Origin: Cynocephalus volans
Lineage: Eukaryota; Chordata; Mammalia; Dermoptera; Cynocephalidae
Direction: 5' to 3'
NCBI RefSeq assembly: GCF_027409185.1
Contig: NC_084469.1
Location: forward strand, 83,611,918 to 83,675,917
DNA length: 64,000 nt
In this document: piece after piece, positions 21,201 through 35,236 of the stretch
Position numbering within the stretch: position 1 is the first letter of the stretch
Layout of the letters: every line of letters begins with the position of its first letter
Position numbers and translations under genes: made by a program
The notes under the pieces: model-generated
The model's input: the letters and a program-made list of their open reading frames with translations, nothing else
Databases searched by the model: none
Told to the model about the DNA's origin: nothing

Positions 21201-24200
21201 TTATAACCTTGGTTGGGCATTATATTCACACACAGAGCTTTTTAGAAATAATCAGCTCCTGATATTTCATTAAGTACAGCTTAGAGTTATATTTTTCTCC
21301 TTAATTTTAATTATGAAATTGGTATTGATTAATTTGGAAAGATTAGAGAATAGAATATTACAATTAATAATGAAAGCTGATTTTGTTTACTGGACAAAAC
21401 ATGTTATTTTGTAATAACAGATATACATTTGTATCATTTTGGATGGCAGCATGGTATTCTATGCCAGGCTCATCCTGACTTTGGCTGTTTCTAGTTATTT
21501 AAAAGTACAAATTTAGTTATAATCTAGAAAAAAATTATTCAGAAATCCATTTTCTAAACAATGTATTAAAGTACTGCAGTTATTCTAAGTTGCCTGAAGA
21601 ACATTAAATTAGAATTTATGTATAATTTGTAAACAAATGTAAAATCTTTAAAGTTTGAGGAGATTTCACCTATTGACTAGATTTACAAATGTTTTTTTTG
21701 TGTGTGTAAATTTAAAAAACAGGTACCGAGATCAGCAAACAAGAAGAGCTAGGACATTTTCATTGGCTTCATAATGTCTCTTTTGCAGTTCTCTATTGAA
21801 AATGTAAATCTAAAGCATCTAAACCACAATGTTTTTCATTTTCAAGGAGTTTCATATCCATTAACCACTTAAAATTACTGAACCATTTTGTGTGTGGTAG
21901 CATTCAAGATTCTTCTTAGTTTTCTGGTATCTTGTGTATGTTTCTGTTTGTGCTTTTTTTTTTTTTTTTAAAGTAGAGGAGCTTTTTCCACATTTATAGG
22001 AAATTTTGTGTGACATATAGCAAACATGTCTGCTGTAGGTAACTTGGTTTCTCTTAGCAGTAAAAAATATAAATGAGTTCTCTGTAATGTGGTTATTTTA
22101 GAGCTTTTTAAAAAATAAGTGAAACAGTATAGGACCAGAATTTTTTTTTATGTTTTTTTTTTTTATCTGTTTTACTTTAAAACATGCAATCTAAATACAC
22201 TTTTTAAGAAATGAATTGATGTACAACGAACCATCGGTAAACAATACTTTGAATATTTTTTTTTCTTTTTTAAGATCTTGAAAGTCCAAGGTCAAGGGTT
22301 TGGATCTCCATATCTGGCCAGCTGCCCCCCCCCACCAAAAAAAAAAAAAATCCTGGAAGTGTAGGATTAGAACTTTCATTACCATTTTTAGTATTATCAA
22401 CTGAAATTTAAAGGAAGTTTAGGGTGTTTAAAATCGAAATTATACTATAATTAATGAGATAAATATTACTGAAGTTGTCCAGCCTATTTTGTAATTCCTT
22501 TTACGGTATCTGAGTTGTGGTGGTGGTTGGTTGTTTTTTGGGGGGTGGGGGGGAAAGGGACTTTCCATTTTTAACAGGACTTTAGAATGAATTAGCTCAG
22601 ACACATGAAAGTTTCTTGAGCATGAAACACTTTGATTAAGGAATGAAAATCAACCTATCAATTCAATTAGTCAGTGTTTGTGTTTTCCGGATCCCAAAGC
22701 CAATGTACATTTCTCATCTAACTACAGCACCCTCTGGTTAATGCTGGATGTGGGTTGATTTGACTTTCTTGTGTATAAAACAAAGACCTAAATTCAAATT
22801 CATTCAGTTCTGGTAGCTGGAAGAAAATGCTTGCTGATTAGCAAAAGAGCTGTTGAATAAGAACATCATGCTTCTGTGTTTTTTGGACAGTGTTAATTTA
22901 AAACAATTTATGTTACTGTGGATCCCCTTAATGATATGATTAGGTGTAAAGGAAATGAGTCAGCACCTTTGAGGTTGGCTTTTATGAAGATGTGAAATTA
23001 AAAAAATGACAAACATCTATTTTGGGCAGATTTTACACTATTAAAAAAATGTAGCATTACATTTTCCACCATTGTTTGAAGGAATCTCATCACATTCTTA
23101 ACAAAGCAAGCTGTTAGACGTACCTGGAGTTTGATTCATTTTTATAGGATATATTATTTTTCTTAAATATAAACTAGAGATCCTTTGTTCCCTATTTTTA
23201 TGCAAAGAAAAAGAACTCTTCTGCCACAATTTAAATTTAGCTTATTTAGATCAAGTATTTATATTCTAGAATATGAGGAGTTCTGTACATACATAGATAA
23301 AAAGCTTTATAATTATAACTGAACTTTTACAAAAACAGAACTGGCCAGTGGAATTTATCTTATAAAGAGAATTGTAGTTTTCTCTGTAATTATTCTGAGT
23401 ACTTTTTTAAAAAAAATTTTATCATTGCACAGTGTAAACATTTTTTGTGGCCCTTTCTGAGTACTTTTTGGCGAGATTAATTTCTTATTTTTGATGAACA
23501 TGTCTTGATTCCAAGGATCTTTAACTTTAATAGTAGTGAAACGATTATGAGGAGAAATCTAAAAAAGTTTTTCAATGATCTTCAATAACATTTGGCTTAA
23601 AAAAATATTTATAGTCTTGAAATGGAGAAAGGAAACGTAAATATTTTGCAGATTTGGAAACAGAAGCCTGAGGAGCTTAAATCTTTTCCAGGGTCCTTCC
23701 TGGAGCCTGAGACGTAAGATTCTAGAATTCAACTCCCACTTTCTCCTTCATTCTCTTTTGTTAATACAATTCTTTTTATCCCTCAGAGTGGTTGTAAACT
23801 ATTCTTTGTCAGTGGCATCATCCCCTCTCATGTTAGAACCCTGAGTTATTTTCAGTTGTTCCCACTTTATCACCAGTAGTCAGTTTGGGCCTGTCTTTGT
23901 TTTTCCCACCTTTGGAATAATATGTGGCAGATCTACCTTTTCACCATTTCCATTCTCACTATACCAGTTGGGCCCTCATAATCTTATACTGGGATTACTT
24001 TAATGACTTCCTAACTGCTTTCCCTTTTCCAATTTGTTCTATACTGTAAACCTCTCAAAGTAACATTTTAGGAAATGTCACCTTTTTTCCCCCATACATC
24101 CTCTGGCTCTGACCCTGTCACTGGGTCACTCATCAGCACGTATTTATCATGCATTCATTGTTTATGGTATGGTATTATTTCACGGTATTATTAAGCACTA

Positions 24201-27200
24201 GGAGAATGTGAATGTGTGTATGACGTGATACCCATCTCAAATAATTTGTTGTAAGGAGGTGGGTTTTAAATAAATCTGTGATTCCTACTTCAAGTAATTT
24301 ATCATTCATTTGAGGAGGCTACGTAAATACTGAGAAGTTTAACTTAGAAAAATAGTAATAATATATATTTTTTCTACAGGTACCTGTTGCATGTAAATCA
24401 TGTCCCTGTGGATACATATTTATTAGCAGAAAACTTTTAAATGCAAAACATTCAGAGAAATCATCACCTTCTACAGGTAATTGTGAGAGTTTAACACATT
24501 TTTAGCTTTTTGATTAGAAATTTAAAGTTAATTTTTGTGAATTTAGTATTTTGTTGTTGTTGAAGTTAAAAATTAAAATCTATTGAAGTGTGTCTTTGGC
24601 TTTTATTAGCTATTGGAAGTCACCTTATGACAGTCATTGGTTTCGTGTTCATTCCATTTAAATGTTAACTCCCTTGTAATGCTGATAACACTTGTAACAA
24701 ATTTTTTATTTTGGGATAATGGAGAACCATTGAAGGGTTTTAAGCAAGGGAGTGACCTGATCTGATTAAAAAAATTTTTTTTAAGTAGCTTAATTGAGTA
24801 ATAATTGCCATTGAATAAATTGGACATATTTAAAGTGTACAGTTTGATAAGTTTTGACATATGTGTACACCAATCAGACAGTCACCACAGTCAATATTAT
24901 GAATATTCATCATTCCCAGAAACTTTTTAGTTCTTCTTGGTAATCTCTCCTTCCTGCTACTCTTACCTCAGGTAACCATTGATCTGCTTTCCGTCACTAT
25001 TCACATAAGTAGAATACAGTATGTACTCTTTTTGCCTGGCTTCTCTCTCTGAGTATAATTATTTAAGATTCACCATGTTGTTATGTGTATCAATAACAGT
25101 TCATTATTTTTCAATGGAATACTACTCTGCTGTAAAAAACAATGAAATACTACTATTCAAAGCAACATGGATGGACTTAGAAAAAATTATATTAAATGAA
25201 ATAAGCCAATAAGCCACGCACAGAAAGAGAAATACCGCATGTTCTCACTTATATGTGGGAGCTAATAAAAATAAATAAATATACAAACAAATAAATGGGG
25301 GGAAAATAAGACACAGCAATTAAAATAATTACTTGAATTGTTAAGATAAGTGAACAGATTTAATGTTGATGGGGGAGGAGGAAGAGGGAAGAGAGAAATG
25401 GAGGAATTGGTAAAGGGACACGAAAATCAACTACATTATATATTGATAAATTAAAAAATTTTAAAAAACAGAAAAACAAAACAACAAAAAAGAGTTCATT
25501 ACTTTTGATGGCCTAGTACTATCTTTTGTATGGATGTGCCATTATTTGTTTATCCATTCACCTGTTGATGGACATTTGGGTTTTTTCTCTTATAATACTG
25601 GTAGAATTTGCAACAACTGTAAGGCTTTTTTTTTTTTTAAACTAGTGACTGGAAAAATATAACTTGGTTTTGGTATGTATATAATTTTTAGACATGTTAG
25701 TTATTTTTTACAATTCCTTATTGAGAATATCTAAAAAATAATTTTATTTGAACTTGTTGCTTTCACATTAATGTTGACAAATTGGATTTATTCAGTAGAC
25801 ATATTTATTAAAAGATAACATTTTAGTACTATTCTTTGATAAAATCAGCACTTCATATGGTAGTGATCTCAAAATAAGAGTAGACTGATTACAAATACTT
25901 ATGTATTAAGCACCTGCTGTATGCTAGGCACTGTTCTAAGCCTTGGGCATAGAACAATGAATCTAATATCAAGGCAGGTTTGCTGCTGTCATGGAGCTTA
26001 CATTCTCATGGGTGGGAGATAGACAATGAACAAATAAATAGTGAAAATATAACCTTGTGATGAATGCCTTGTAGGAAATTAAAATAAGGTGCTATCCTAG
26101 CATATGACTTGAAGGCTACTTTCAATTAAGTAGTTAGAGAAAACCTCTCTCAGGAAATGACATTTAAGCTGAGCCTGAATAGGAAGAAGAGGTTAGCCAT
26201 GATAAGATCTGGGAGAAAAACATTCTTGGGCTGGCCTGTGGCTCACTTGAGAGAGTGTGATGTTGATAACACCAAGGCCATGGGTTTGGATCCCATATAG
26301 GGATGGCCAGTTCGCTCACTTGGAAGAGCGTGGTGCTGACAGCACCAAGTCAGGGGTTAAGATCCCGTTACCGGGTCATCTTTTAAAAACAAACAAACAA
26401 ACAAAAAACATTCTTGACAGATGGAAATAGCAAATTGAAAAGTTCTAAGGCTAGGTAAGTTTTATATATTTAAGGAACAAAAAAGACCATTGTGGTTGCA
26501 GTGTAGACAGTAAGAGGACGAGAGTGGAAGATGAATTCAGAGAGATAGGCAGGGGCCAGGTTATGTAGGGCTTTGTAAACTAGAGTCAGAAGTTTGGATT
26601 ATGTTTGTAAGATGTGAGGAGAAACTGCTCCTGGGATGGGATGGGGTGAGGGGAAGATGGCTTGTTCTGATTTGCATTTTAGAAAAGATCATTCTGGCTG
26701 CTGTGTAGAGAATAATTTGTAGCAATACAAAGATGGAAGTGGGCTTTTGCAGTAGGTTAACTATATAAGGATGCTGAGTTAGACAAAGAGTGGTTATAGT
26801 ATCAGATGATTCAATAAGTATTTTTATTTGTGTGTGAATTAGGTCTGTTTATCTTAGGCCTATAAAGAAGGGGCAAGAAAGTTGTTTAACTCCATTTCTG
26901 TCTCTGTTACGGTTTGTTCCCTTTTCATCATGAGAATGGACTTAAGTCATTGGTTCTTGGATGCTGTTGTTGGATTGGTTATATAGGAGTCATCCAGAGA
27001 GCTTGTTAAAAATAGATTCCTGGATCTTACTCCCTGAGAGAGTTTGGTTTATGTATGGGAACAGTTGAATGATGATTCATTCAGTAGCTATTTTGGGGTG
27101 GTATGTCAGCTCTGTGCTGAGTCTCCCAAAATGAATAAGACATGGTCCCTGCCCTTAGTGGGACAAAGTATGTTTATTTTTTATTAAACGAGTATTTTTG

Positions 27201-30200
27201 AGCCCCTTTTGTGTACCAGTGATTCTGGTGAGAAATGGGGTGAGAAACAGCAAAAATAAAGAGAAGGGACAGATAATACAAGTGTTAATTAGCCAGAACC
27301 AGTTGAACCAGACGGAATAATTTAGTATGATTTCTAGATTTCTGACTTGGATTGCCGGTTGGAAAGGGAATATAAGAGCAAAAACAAGCTTTGAGGGAAA
27401 AATGAATTTAATTTTGGACATCATTATGAAACATCATCCATATGGATTTTTTTTTTTTTTTTTTTTTTTTGCGGTTGAACGTAGAGTCTGAAGCTCAGGG
27501 AATAGCCTCAGTTTGCAGATAAAGCTTTTGAGCCATCAGTGAATAGATGGTAGTTGATGTCATAAAAAATTGATGAGCTTGTACTTGAAAGTTTGTAGGA
27601 AGGAGGTCAGGGACTAAACTCTGGCAAACACCAATCTTAAAGGCAGGTTAGGTCAGCTGAGAAGAAATGTCAGCTGTAGGAGAAAAGCTAACAGAGTGGT
27701 GTTGTGTAAGTCATGGCGATGAGTGAGTTTTAAGAAGCAATTCATTATTATCTTCATTTGGAGTTTCCTAAGGTTCTGTTGTTTAATAAGAGTGGTCTTT
27801 TGATCTTGAAGTGAAGATGAAATATTCAAGCCTAGACATCCCAGGAGAAGGAAGAGGAACCAGAAAAGAAACCAAAAGGAAGGAGAAACATCTGGGGTAG
27901 GTTGTGCTATACAAACCAAAGGAGGAAAGGATTTTAAGGAGAGGGTTAAGAGTATCCAGAACCTGGAAAATTTGATAGAGTACAGACATGGGAGTCAGAA
28001 GACCTGGTTTCAAATTTAAGTTCTGTCATTTTCTAAACAAGTTAATTAATCTCCACGAGCAGCTGCTGTTTACTTGTTTATAACATAAATTATAGTACCT
28101 ACCTTAGAGGATTGAAATGCAGATGAAGTGCATGTTAAAGTGTCTAACATATGCAGAGCTCGGTGTGTTATAGATACTCAGTAAATATTCATTTTTACAG
28201 TTTCTTAAAAGTAAGTTTTGCCTTGGATAACCTATAATTTATATAGAGAATTGAGAAGAGTATAATTTTAAGTTTACTACAGTTTATGAAGTGCTTAATG
28301 AATCTTGTCAGTGGGATCTAGAACATTTCAGTTTTAAGTAAATTAGCAGAGAAGTTATAGAAGAAATGAAAATGGGTAATATGTATCTGAAAGATAATCA
28401 CTAATAAGCAGGGAAATGCAGTTGAAACGAAATACCATTCTTGCCCACAGTTTGACAAAAATGTGAAGAATTTCTAAGTGCTTTTATGAGTATGGCAAAA
28501 TAGGTACTCTTATACTACTGGGAGGAGCATAAATTAGCACATCCTTTTTGGAGAGCAATCTTACAGTAGTTGTTAAAAGTTTAAATGCACATAACCTAGA
28601 ATCTAGAGTTCTTTATCAATAGAGCCTAGTTGTGTACATAGTCATACACAAAGAAGTATTTACTAGGATTTTCAAGGCAACACCTTAAAAGTTGTTAAAA
28701 AGGCAGATGTCATCAGCAGGGGAATGATTAAATAAAGTAGGGTACATCTTTTAGAGAATACTAGGCACTACTAGTTAGAAAGAATGATAGAGATTTTTAT
28801 GTACTGACATGGAAAGGTCTCTAAAGCACTGTTACTTTAAGAAAAAAGTACAAAATACTTACAGTATGAGCTCGTTTGTTTTCAAAGTCCCACAAAATGG
28901 CTTCTACATGTAATATTACTTAGTAAATGCATAAATGGATCACTGTGTAACAAGGACAGTCAAGGAAGACTTGTTTGCATAGTTAAACATTTAAAAGAAA
29001 AGAGAGAACCAGCATTAAAGCTCAAATTGCACTTTATTTTAAAATAAAATCAAAGCTATAAAAGATATTTTTAAATTTCGTGGGTTGAAACCTCTTATTA
29101 TTATTGTACATATTTTGTGACATGTAGAAGGAAAAGAATAATACGTCAGGTCGAATTGATTTATCTAGGTATGAACTGTTCAAAACTCATGTTTTTCAAG
29201 TATAGTAATCATCTTTATACCTCATAATACACTTAGAAATAGGGAGGTGGTAGACTAGAACTATGTAGAACTTAGTCTAGCTGAAAAAATATGTATAAAT
29301 AAACAAAATCTTATAGAAATTAAGCTATTTTTAAAAGTTTTAAATTAATTTTGGTGAGAGGAAGAGATGAGTATTACAAATAAAGCGGTGTTAAGAAATA
29401 CTCAGTGTTTTATATGAGTACCTAAACCTCAAGGCAATTAATTATTCTTTGACACCTTTCCAAGTGAATTAGGTGTGTGTTATTTCTTTTATTATTTTTT
29501 TAGTGTGAAATGAAGATAAGTTTTTAAAATTAACTTTCTTCTTATTTTAGGATTTCATTTCTAAATTGAATGGTTGACTGAGGATTTAAAAAGCAGCCTT
29601 GAAATTAAGCTTAAAATTGTCAATTTGAAGAAATTTCTTTAAAAGAGGGATTAAAGGAAATATTGTATTCCTTAAAATTGAGAGTATCTGTACTGTGGAA
29701 CAAACCTTGAGGACTGTAGTAGTTCAAATATTTGTTCAGTCACCAAATACTGAGAAAAGCATTAATTAATCAGTTTGTTCCAAATCTTTAAATTTTCTAG
29801 ATGGGTATTCTGGGTGGTTCGTGACATCAAGGGTACCATTTTGCATGTAATAGCCATGGCTAGCTATATCTTTTTCCTTTTAAAAATTTTAATTATAAAA
29901 ACTATAGAAGAAAAAAGTTAACTGAAATTCTAAATGAGATGTTAGTTCATAAAAGACTTTCTGTAAAGGTAAGGGGAAAAGATTTAAGATAGTAAGAAAT
30001 TGGAATTGCTTATTTGTATTTTGACTGTATATTTTTCAGTGGTATAAGCTTTCGGGTAAACTTAGATAAATAAACAAACTCTCCATTTTTCATTGGGAGA
30101 AAGAAAAGGAATACAATTAAACCTCAACTTACTTTTCAAATTATTCTCTAAGTTAATAGGCAAAGGATGATAAATGACAAATTCACTTTTAGTTAAGAAA

Positions 30201-33200
30201 AAAAAATGTAGAAATGATTATCACTTGTAACCCTTATAAATGCAAAGTGATTGAATATTAAATTCAGTTGTAAGTGATCCTTAACTCTGAATTACTCAAT
30301 AATGGAGGTTTGGTTTTGTTATTTCAGGAAGCATTGTTTCTTACATCTTACATGCTAATTGCTTAAAAAGTTCTGTACATTCATATGTGGAACATGGTTT
30401 TTATATAGTTTTTCTTTTGGCTTTTGGTGAAAAAAATATATACCTTTACCTCTGAGCCTGTGCTTTTAGATTCTTAGTCATATAGTTTATGTAATGATAT
30501 CTGTATTCATCTTTAAGACATTTTTCATAGAGTCGTCTGACTTCTGATTAAAACTGATTGTTTTTAGGTCTGTTGCACAGCTGTTGTACTAAGATTTCTT
30601 TCCATTGTACTCCCAGGATAATCCCACTCTTTCTTATATACTGTGTGTGTGTTTTTCTTAACCCATGTGTTTTTATTTCTGGAACATTTTCCCAGAAATT
30701 GTTTCCTACCTGGAAAAAAGTTTTCAAAAGACATGTGGTGGTACATTTCCTGTCTTCCATTGTGAGAATGTCTATTTTGCATTCACACTTTCATGTTCTC
30801 ATTCTTCCTTGGACTCAATGGGTCCTTTCCTTCTGAAGGCTCAAGTCTTCAACTCAGGGCAGTTTTTAGCTGTTATGTTTTTCCTCCTTTCTCTTTTCTT
30901 TTCATTCTGGCATGCTTATTGGATGATATATCAGGATTGCAATCCACAGAACCTGACACTGTATTGGACAGATAGTTCACTTTTCCTATTTAGTGAAGGA
31001 TGAAGATAGGCAGTACAGGATTAGTGACTCAGCAATGTCATCAAGGACCTAGGCTTTTTTCTTTCTTCCATCCTAAGGTGTGGCTTTCATCCTCATTGTA
31101 TGGGGTAGTTGTTGTACCTCCAGGCATCCTGTAAGCATTCCAAGCAGGAGGAAGAGGGAAGGGCAGAGGAACAAATGGATATGCTGGCCATGCTTATCCC
31201 CTTGAGAAAAAATCTTTCTGGAAACTTTACCCAGTTCCATGTACATATCATTGACCAGAGCTAGATATCATGGCCACTTCACCTGCAGGAGAGTCTTGAG
31301 AATGTGTATATTTTAGTTGGGCACATTGCCCTCTTTAACAGAATGGGAATCTGTTCTTAATGAAAAGAAGAATGGATATTGGGTAGATGATTAACAATTC
31401 TGTCATAGATACGTATTAGATTTCTGGGATCTTTCCTTCAATCCTCTTCACTTTCTGTCACACTTCCTTTTTGTCTTTTTGCTTTGTTCCAGGAAATTTT
31501 GTTGTTTTCCCTTTCTAGATCTATAATTCCGTCATCAGACATGGCCATTATTTGGCTTATCTTTAGAACTTTAACTTTAGCAGTCTATCTTTGTTTTCTG
31601 ATTTCTTCTTTTTCATAGAATCTTCTTTTTTTTCACATTTTTTGTTTTAGTAAACTATACATAACATAAAATTTACTATTCAACCATTTTAAGGATACAG
31701 TTCAGTGACATTTAGTACATTCATATTGTATACTAAAACATCACCACCATCCATCTCCAGAACTCTTTATCTTCCCAAACTGAATCTCTGTACTTGTTAA
31801 ACAGTAACTCTCCAGGGGGTCCTAAGCAGGAGCCAAGGGCAGCATCCCCTGCCTGGAAGCAGACAAGGAGTACACTGAAGACACCACTTCTGTGTGGGTG
31901 GCCTACGACAGCCACTGCCACACATGACTGCTGCAAAAGTGGCTTGATGCTACAGAAGCAGCCACAGCCACAATGCAGGCGACTCGCCAGACACTCAACT
32001 GCATTGACACAAGGAGAGTCACCAGTGAAGTCTGGAAAAAGAAGAGGACATCTCTCTCCTCAGAGCCTACACCAGAGTAATAGAAGAAGCAACTGCTCTG
32101 CCAGATGACCAGACACTGAGGTAGTGATACTAGAAATATGAAAATCCAAGAAAATATGACTCTATCAAAATAATACAATATTTCTCAAATACCAGACCCT
32201 GTAGAACAGGAAACCCTTAAAATGACTGTAAAGTAATTCCTAGCAACAATCTTGAAACTTACTGAGATATGAGAAAACTCAGTTAGGCAACATAATGAAA
32301 CAAGAAAAAAATTCAGGATATGAAGGAGGAAATCTACAAAGAGATTAATACCTTAAAAAAGAATGTAGCAGAACTCATGGAACTGAGATTCACTCAAGGA
32401 AATAACACAACCTAGAGCTTAAGCAGCAGGCTAGAACAAGCAGAAGAAAGAATTTCTGATCTTGAAGATAGTCTTTTCGAGATAACCCAGGAGGACAAAA
32501 AAAAGGAAAAAAGATTTGTAAAAAATGAAGAAAATCTGAGAGAGTTAGCAGACAACCTTAAGTGCACAAACATTCAAATCATGGGTGTTCCAGAAGGGGA
32601 AGAGAAAGGAAAAGGCATGGAAGAACCTATTCAACAAAATATTGGAAAACTTCCCAGGTATAGTAAGAGACATGGACATTCAGATTTAGGAGGCTCAAAG
32701 ATATCCACAGAGATTCAACCCAAAAAGATCTTCTCTAAGACACATTATAGTCTAACTGTCAAAGCTCAAAGACAAAGAGAAAATATTTAAAAAGCAGGAG
32801 AAAAGCATCAAGTCATCTCTAAGGGATCCCCTATCAGACTAGCAGCAGACCTCTCAACAGAAACTCTATAGGCCAGAAGAAAATGGGGTGACATATTCAA
32901 ACTGCTAAAAGAAAAAACTGCCAGCCAAGAATACTATACCCAGCAAGGCTGTCCTTCAGAAATGAAGGAGAAATAGTGTATTTTCCAGACAAACAAAAAC
33001 TGTGGGAGTTCACCACCACACAACCAGCCCTGCAAGAAATCCTCAACGGAGTCCTGCATCAGGAATCCAAAAAAACGATAATCACTCATCTTACTAGCTA
33101 TAGTTCTGTTCAGACTCTCTGTTTTTTCATAATTCAGTCTTGCTAGGTGGTGTGTTTCTAGGAATTTATTCATTTCATCTAGATGATCTAATTTGTTAAC

Positions 33201-35201
33201 CAACAGTTATTCCTAGTATTATCTCTCTTATCACTTTTGATTTCTGTAAATTTAGTTATAATGACCCCCCTTTCATTTCTAATTTTAGTTATTTGAGTCT
33301 TCTCTCTTTTTTCTTAGTACATCTAGGTAGAGGTTTGTCAATTTTGTGGATCTCATCAATTTACCAACTTTTGGTTTCATTGATTTTTCTCTATTTTTTT
33401 CTATTTTCTATTTCTTTCATGTATGCTCTAATTTTTACTATTTACTTCCTTTGCTAGGTCTGGCTTAATTTGCTCTTCATTTTCTAGTTTCTTAAGGTGC
33501 AAAGGTGATTGTTGATTTGAGATTTTTTTTTTATTAATGTATGCATTTACATTAAATTTCCCTTTTAGCAGAAAAAAAAGGGGAGGAGGAAAAAAGGCAG
33601 AAGATGGATATTTATAATTAGGCTATGTAATTGTGTTTATCCACTCTCTATTGAAGTGTTTCTCAAATAACATAATTTCACAAGAGCTTATTGCCTAAGC
33701 AATTTATTTGATGTTAATTATTTCTCTCAACTTTAAGTTATTATGTATGTTCAATTTTTCTTGTGAACATGTGTAATTATTCTTTACATTTATTCTAGAT
33801 TTTTTTGTTTTAACATCTGTAGAATATTTTAATCATTATTTCCTTGGCTCTAAAATTGTAATGGTTTGTTTTGGATGTACTTATTTTGCTGTTTTTTGGT
33901 GTTATTCATAATTACATGGTTGTTTAAACCTACTTAGAAAAATAAAATCTCTATGTAGTACTAAACTCCAATGAAATAAAATAAAATAAACAATAACTCT
34001 TCATTCCCTCTCCCTTCTCTATTCCCTCTCCCTTCCCCATTCCCTCTCCACCTTGCCCCAGGCAACCACCATTCTGCTTTCTGGGTCTGTGAATTTGACT
34101 ACTCTAGGTACCTCATATAAATAGTAGAATCATACAATATTTGTCCTTTTGTGTCTTGCTTGTTTAACTTAGCATATTGTCTTCAAGGTTCATCCATGTT
34201 GAAGCATGTGTCAGAATTTCCATCTTAAGGTTGGATAATATTCTATTGAATGTATATACCACATTTTGCTTATCCATTCATTAGTCAGTGTACACTTGGA
34301 ATACTTTCATCTTTTCACTACTGTGTTTAATGCTGCTGTGAGCATGGGTGTACAAATATGTTTCAGTCCCTGCTTACATTTCTTTTGGGTGTATACCCAG
34401 AAGTGGGATTGCTGGATCATATGGTAATTCTATTTTTAATTTTTTGATGAATTGCCGTACTCTTTTCCGAAGCACATGTACTATTTTACATTTCCACCAG
34501 CAATGCACAAAACTTGCAATTTCTCCACATACTCACACATGCTTATTTTCTGTTCTTGTTTTTTATTTTTATAATATCCTGATGAGTATGAAATAGTATC
34601 TTTCTGTGGTTTCGATTTGCATTTTCCTATTCATTAGTGATGTTGAACATTTCATGTGCATATTTGGCCATTCATATATCTTCTTTGGAGAAATGTCTAT
34701 TCAAGTCCTTTGCCTATTGAAACAGGTTGCTTGCTTTTTTGTTGTTCAGTTTTAGTAGTTCTTTATATATTCTGGATATTAATCCACTGAGAATTATTTG
34801 CAGATATTTTTTCCCATTCCATGTGTTGCCTCTTCAGATTGTTTATAGTGTTCTTTGATGAACAAAGTTTGTAATTTCTTGAAGTCCAGTTTGTCTGTTT
34901 TTTTTCTTTTGTTGCTTGTGTTTTTGGTGTCAGATCCAAGAAATTATTTGCAAAATCCAATGTCATAAAGCTTTTCGTATTATGTTTTTTTCTAAGAGTT
35001 TTATAGGTTTTTTTTTTTTAATTTTATTTTGTCGATATACAATGTGGTTGATTATTGTGGCCCATTACCGAAACCTCCCTCCCTCCTCCCTCTCCTTCCT
35101 CCCACCCAACAATGTCCTTTCTGTTTGCTTGTCGTATCAACTTCAAGGAATTGTAGTTGTTATGTTCTCTTACACCCCCCCGTTTTTTTTTTTTTTGTGT
35201 G

Positions 35202-35236
<35 letters not shown>

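Larger units (their letters stand above)
25870..27770 (+). repeat. Ancient long interspersed repeat in intron 2
   Basis: GTATGCTAGGCACTGTTCTA, CATGGAGCTTACATTCTCAT, CAGGGGCCAGGTTATGTAGG, TCATTCTGGCTGCTGTGTAG and GAGCCATCAGTGAATAGATG follow each other in the order of a long old mammalian repeat. I recognise the pattern but cannot name the family. A SINE (26229-26403) interrupts it. Part of it is present in the upstream duplicate at 2530-2920. Confidence 0.55.
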
